A DNA stretch of 64,000 nucleotides. Source: Melieria omissa. Its lineage: Eukaryota; Arthropoda; Insecta; Diptera; Ulidiidae. The translations under genes and the position numbers were made by a program. Each line of letters starts with the position of its first letter. Positions within the stretch are counted from its first letter, which is position 1. This document shows positions 60,791 to 64,000 of the stretch, in pieces. The notes under the pieces are model-generated. The model was given only the letters and a program-made list of their open reading frames with translations, made no database searches and was not told the origin of the DNA. Location: positions 89,951,648-90,015,647 of the forward strand of contig OZ020267.1 of assembly GCA_963971225.1 (NCBI GenBank), given 5' to 3'.

Positions 60791-60861
60791 GGACAATTCT
60801 ACCTATCAACCGGCCATGCAACTTGACATACGGACAATCGGACGGACAATACCACTTATGA
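58105..60861 (+). CDS. LINE copy B endonuclease/reverse transcriptase, open to the truncation
   Basis: 918 codons, of which about 895 belong to the LINE. The last 23 are translated from LTR sequence. Endonuclease: FRIAFCNVRGLRANFF, ETQVCEDADPLDFHIPGYH, VVAGDFNIHNSNW, GNSDHCTI. Reverse transcriptase: NKASGPDGIPALVLQK, PVPKKGKTTDPANYRPIA, YGFRRQRSTGD, LDISKAFDRVWH, AGVPQGSVLSPTLF, and FADD at 60136-60147 with a Ser after the Asp pair. The thumb reaches EHRRNVACVVLFYRYFF before the junction. Unlike copy A no frame break is seen, and the EN/RT frame is the only frame of the element visible. The missing end held about 110 residues. Confidence 0.9.
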   Translation: MVLDKFRIAFCNVRGLRANFFAIYAYVNLHKPHVMALGETQVCEDADPLDFHIPGYHLLPLFSPHRGLALYVCSNVAYQCQQQLYTTDAEFSSMWVKFNIQSHILHFCFLYRSSNSGRDFTYNKFDLLSDSISHILESYPNSEIVVAGDFNIHNSNWLRHSSHTTPEGLYVELFAESNNLTQIVHEPTHIPCVAGQALNTLDLFLTSHHEKYDVEMHAPLGNSDHCTILASFSYSSIRNASPLAPKRLMWKYDKANWSGLNDFFTHFNWKLCFLDRNINAAAKMVEEIILLGMRSFIPNKLVCIKPKDNIWFNETCRIAVRSKEEAFRTWQANKNAATEQLRKQARNQCNAILKRQKFLHEQRQRKKVLQCQRGSKNFWSFVKKVKNQTSSSIPTLLNNDQIITHSVDKANWLAKIFAENSSLPPSDQPLPVVENVSCSMPEIHFRTRVVKRVLANLDVNKASGPDGIPALVLQKCATSLACPLRKLFNMSYTTGVFPTCWKVANVQPVPKKGKTTDPANYRPIAICSVLSKVMESIINFNLVKYLEHNRLLSDRQYGFRRQRSTGDLMAVLTEKWNHSILNLGESKVVALDISKAFDRVWHKALVSKLIAYGVGSIFSRWITSFLYDRSIRVVIDGIASEKHSLSAGVPQGSVLSPTLFLIFINDLLSSTKNPIYSFADDSTICHSYSFKKRPSSVEIERERRRMNDTLNSDLQTISKWGQANRVDFNPRKTQCCLLSHKRVSQHSNRSLVMDGVSIAESAALDVLGMSIKNDLRWNDHIFGVSKEAAKCLGFLKRCKKYFTPSDLRNIYTTYIRPKMEFNSHLWAGASKTHLELLDRVQNRAIKLIGDSRASSSIDSLEHRRNVACVVLFYRYFFGNCSVEMSSLMPSLRVFPRTILPINRPCNLTYGQSDGQYHL

Positions 60862-61104
60862 ACCTACTCGTCCACCCCGCAGGTGTAGAGTATAAGTTCA
60901 CGCAAGCAGCAGTGAGGCGACAACACCGAGGTGGCAACAACAAGATGGGGACCTAAGGTGTTCTATGGCCCCCGGCTCTCCCCTTCCCAACCTTAGCGAG
61001 AGCGTTTCCGTCTCTCCCGACCCATCCATTTGGCAACGACGCCGATCACATTCAATATCTATTTACATTTTATTCATTTTGATACTTATGCTAAACATTA
61101 TTTA

Positions 61105-61390
61105 GGAAGCGGAAGCCGGAAAAAAATATTACAATTCTGAGCTTAGAATACTATTTAGGGGGCGGAAGCCGCAACAGAAATATAACAATTCTCAACTTAG
61201 AATATTATGTACGGGCGGAAGCCGCAAAAGAAATATAACAATTCTCAACTTAGAATATTATGTACGGGCGGAAGCCGCAAAAGAAATATAACAATTCTCA
61301 GCTTAGAATACTATTTAGGGGCGGAAGCCGCAACAGAAATATAACAATTCTGAGCTGAGAATACTATGTAGGAGGCGGAAGCAGCAAAAA
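61105..61390. repeat. Six-unit tandem array in right Y LTR
   Basis: Counterpart of 50410-50700, same unit number, with a few substitutions (for example GTACGGGCGG for GTAGGGGCGG). Confidence 0.9.
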
Positions 61391-61689
61391 AGAAATATAG
61401 ATTACGTTCACTTACTCGACCTGATCGGCGATCCCTCGTTGTTTGCGCAAACAATTCGGCGATGCGGCGAACTCAGGAGAAATTCGTTGATTGCTGGACC
61501 TATTCCTGCTTCCCTGTTGCTGCTTCACAGAGACGCCCAAAAAAAAATGAATTAAAGGTTACTAGGCTAAAATTTGAAACAAAGCAATTGATAGGGATAC
61601 CGCACGAGGGGGGGTTTCTCCCCGCCCCCTTTCCCAGGAAAACAAAACGTGATTTGCCGTGACGGCGCTGCGGCACTTGAGCTGCTGTG

Positions 61690-62470
61690 GCGGCTATCGG
61701 ATCATCCGCTGCGTCGTCGCTGTGCCGCGCTTGGCTGGCTGTGGCTGCGGGGTACGTGCGCCGCTGCAATGGCGGCTGAAGGTGGCTGCTGGTACATGCG
61801 CCGCTGCAATGGCGGCTGCACAGCGCTTGGCTGGCGGGGCTGCTGGAACGTGCGCCGCTGCACCGCACGTGGTGGTCTGGTGGCGCTGTGGCGGCGCTGC
61901 ACCGCACGTGGCTGCGGGAACGTGCCCCGCTGCAATGGCGGCTGGCGGTGGCTGCTGGTACGTGCGCTGCGATGGCGGCTGCACCGCGCTTGGCTGGCGG
62001 GGCTGCTGGAACGTGCGCCGCTGCACCGCACGTGGTGGTCTGGTGGCGCTGTGGCGGCGCTGCACCGCACGTGGCTGCGAAAAGTGCGCTGTGGCGGCTG
62101 CGCAGCACTTGGCTGGCGGGGCTGCTGGAACGTGCGCCGCTGCACCGCACGTGGTGGTCTGGTGGCGCTGTGGCGGCTCTCGGATCGTGCGCTGCGTCGT
62201 CGCTGTGCCGCGCTTGGCTGGCGGTGGCTGCTGGTACGTGCGCCGCTGCATTGGCGGCTGGAGGTGGCTGCTGGTACGTGCGCTGCGATGGCGGCTGCAC
62301 CGCGCTTGGCTGGCGGGGCTGCTGGAACGTGCGCCGCTGCACCGCACGTGGCAGCGAAAAGTGCGCTGTGGCGGCTGCCCAGCGCTTGGCTGGCGGGGCT
62401 GCTGGAACGTGCGCCGCTGCACCGCTCGTGGTGGTCTGGTGGCGCTGTGGCGGCTCTCGGATCATGCGCC
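61690..62470. repeat. Expanded GC-rich minisatellite in right Y LTR
   Basis: At least four long units containing GGCTGGCGGGGCTGCTGGAA and CGTGGTGGTCTGGTGGCGCT (beginning near 61827, 61990, 62109 and 62389) plus partial ones, against a single unit in the left LTR. Several frames of 240-320 codons on both strands cross it. I regard these as composition artefacts. Confidence 0.85.
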
Positions 62471-62728
62471 TCGCGCCTCTTTTTTCCTCTTATTCTGTTC
62501 TGACCGCCTTGTTGCACTGTTCGTCCCTTAATTCTCGTCCACCTCGCTCGGTTTTCGTTCTTTTTTTTCCTATCAAGTCAGCAGTTCGTTCGTTATTGTT
62601 CGGTGGTTGCCACGTCAGCAGTGCGAGTTTGGTGTTCATCTATTACCAGCCTAGAGTGCACACAGGGTTGCATTTTTAATCTTTTACCACACGAAAACAA
62701 AACAAAAAAAAGGCAACCATCACAAAAT

Positions 62729-64000
62729 TAAATAAAGTTTGTCGAAAAATACGTGTTTAGACCACTTTTAAAATTAAATTATTTTCTGAGATCGGAAGAT
62801 ATCGGAGGATGTAATTACATTATCCGACAAAGAAAGAATACTTCTTAAAATAAAAAAATCCAGGAACATACTTTCACATACGTTTTAGATATTTTCCTCT
62901 AAGTTTTGCCCATTTTCAGATTTTTAATTTAGAAAAATATTTTAAATTAAAAGTGAAGTAAAAGCCTACGCTTTGCAAATTTTGAGAAAACATTAAAAGC
63001 GAAAATAGCCACATCATTTCTTATTCTATATTGAAAGTTTCAGCAACTTCTTGGTAACCATGTATTTTTAAAATTTTTTGTACTCAATAGACTAAAACAC
63101 AGAAAATATGTGTTTACATTTTTTTGCGAAAAAAGTTTCAACTTTGAGCCGGTTTTGCACAGACACTAATTAATTTTTTGCACAGATTTTTTTGGGGTTT
63201 TCTTAGTTGGAGTTTTACCTTTCAAATTACATCAAAATCGTTAAATTCTGAGACCATAAATTTTTTGAATTTTGTGTATGGAACGAATCACTGTGCCATA
63301 CATTAAAAGCTGGCACGTGGCTTTAGAGTAGTGTACGCGAGTTCCAAGTCTGAAGGTTTTAGTTTCAAATTCCAAAAACTCAGTTAGTAATAATAGAAAA
63401 AATACAAATTTTTTATGAAATCCACCTAGCGTTTGCTTTGAATTTAACTGAAAATAACTCTAAAATGCCATTTACGATTGTTATTTGTAAAATATTGCGT
63501 TTGTCATGTGCACAGTAATTACAATGCACTGTAATAGCTGACGGAAATCGGTTTTCTACAGGTAGTTTGTGTTTGTCAATTTGGTGTGGTACAAATAAAT
63601 GTATTGATGCAAGTAAAAATGAGTTCATACTCAAAATGTAGTAAGGGAACGTAAACAATTTGCTTTCTTTTATAAAAGTTATGGAGCAATGTAAAAACAA
63701 AACTCTTAATATAATAGTTATCGGAAACGTAAAAACAAAACATATTTAAAAGTTATGAAGCAACGTAAAAAAATGTTCCAATAGCATCAGAAACGATCAG
63801 AAACGATATCAGAACTCTTCACGCCACTTCCGTGTGCTTACACAATTGTGATACCCTGTTGGACCAGTTATGTGTCTGTTTATCTGGCGTTAATCATGTG
63901 CTTTACGTTTGTGTGTCATATATTCCTCCTAATAGCCCGGATGCTCTCTATGCGATACATGTGAATAATGTCTTGCACTTGCCGCCGATGAATGATAACA
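62729..64000. other. Unassigned AT-rich non-coding DNA
   Basis: Right of the AAAT duplication of element Y. No coding potential, splice-bounded exon or recognised repeat. A few GAAACGATATCAGAA-like direct repeats occur near 63785-63810. Confidence 0.5.

Larger units (their letters stand above)
49877..62724 (-). mobile_element. Element Y: large Ty3/gypsy-type LTR retrotransposon with RING-Gag
   Basis: LTRs at 49877-51602 (1726 bp) and 57388-62724 (about 2.2 kb plus a LINE of about 3.1 kb) start TGTAATGG and end CATCACA. They are flanked by an exact AAAT duplication (49873-49876 and 62725-62728). The minus strand reads 5' LTR (right), tRNA-Lys primer site, leader with a 264-bp tandem duplication, gag (RING-H2 plus capsid plus knuckles), protease, reverse transcriptase/RNase H, integrase, 3' LTR (left). 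Giant LTRs with tRNA-Lys priming recall the Osvaldo/Ulysses group of Drosophila (from memory). No env. Confidence 0.92.
57388..62724 (-). repeat. Element Y 5' LTR, interrupted by LINE copy B
   Basis: LTR sequence at 57388-57642 and 60791-62724 aligns with 49877-51602. It contains the same six-unit array (61105-61390) and an expanded GC-rich minisatellite (61690-62470). A second GTGTTGGGCGCCATTTATG word near its start imitates the primer site. Confidence 0.88.

Noticed and set aside
61500..62679. Several overlapping open frames of 240-320 codons on both strands
   Set aside because: They lie in a GC-rich minisatellite without stop trinucleotides in any frame, the products are low-complexity repeats, and the region is part of an LTR.
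1..64000. CRISPR arrays, rRNA genes, bacterial operons, ribosome-binding sites
   Set aside because: The tandem arrays seen (LTR 54-bp units, minisatellite) lack spacer structure, and the DNA is clearly insect with nested retroelements.

Overview
This is eukaryotic DNA, almost certainly from a fly (Diptera). It is part of a very repeat-rich, gene-poor region: nearly everything recognisable is transposable-element sequence, much of it nested. The one host-gene piece I can support is a 156-bp exon at 32736-32891 (+). It encodes the second helix of a bHLH domain and the following linker of a Hand-type transcription factor, with clean splice sites on both sides. Most of the window therefore probably lies in, or next to, greatly expanded introns of the hand gene. 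A tephritid-like fruit fly is the best guess, from the Hand-like exon, the errantivirus and a tRNA-derived SINE body I associate with that group. This is inference.

Layout. (1) 1-582 and 12597-15452: a broken minus-strand Ty3/gypsy copy (G1). It was split by a BEL/Pao element (583-12596, target duplication CCTAG), which was itself split by a gypsy-type errantivirus with an open env frame (4046-10610, target duplication TGTA). A second copy of the G family (G3) lies head-to-head at 15467-17134. (2) 17135-21210: a jockey-superfamily LINE (copy A), split by a 686-bp fragment of an RNase H-bearing LINE. (3) 21511-25066: a nearly intact R1-clade LINE. (4) 25679-25923: a piggyBac-like MITE. (5) 28107-31173: a G-family element (G2) with both LTRs and target duplication ATAT but most of pol deleted. 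(6) 31282-31794: a 233-bp-arm mariner foldback. (7) 32736-32891: the hand exon. (8) 33150-33480: a SINE. (9) 33490-46990: an old LINE (L3) whose endonuclease frame is split by two DNA transposons inserted 3 bp apart. These are a hAT-like element (34438-41482) and a Harbinger-like element (41497-46567), and each hosts a LOA-like LINE (L1 and L2). (10) 47081-48609: a Tc1-like element with about 185-bp inverted repeats. (11) 49877-62724: a very large LTR retrotransposon ('element Y') with 1.7-2.2 kb LTRs and a tRNA-Lys primer site. Its right LTR carries a second copy (B) of the jockey-type LINE.

Most notable. Element Y encodes a Gag with a complete N-terminal RING-H2 domain of the ubiquitin-ligase type. 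The G family has an N-terminal SAP-like domain in its Gag. The errantivirus carries tRNA-like stem-loops on its RNA-sense strand. Many elements look young (near-identical LTRs, exact target duplications), and several coding breaks sit at mononucleotide runs, so some may be assembly errors. No rRNA, CRISPR or bacterial features were seen.
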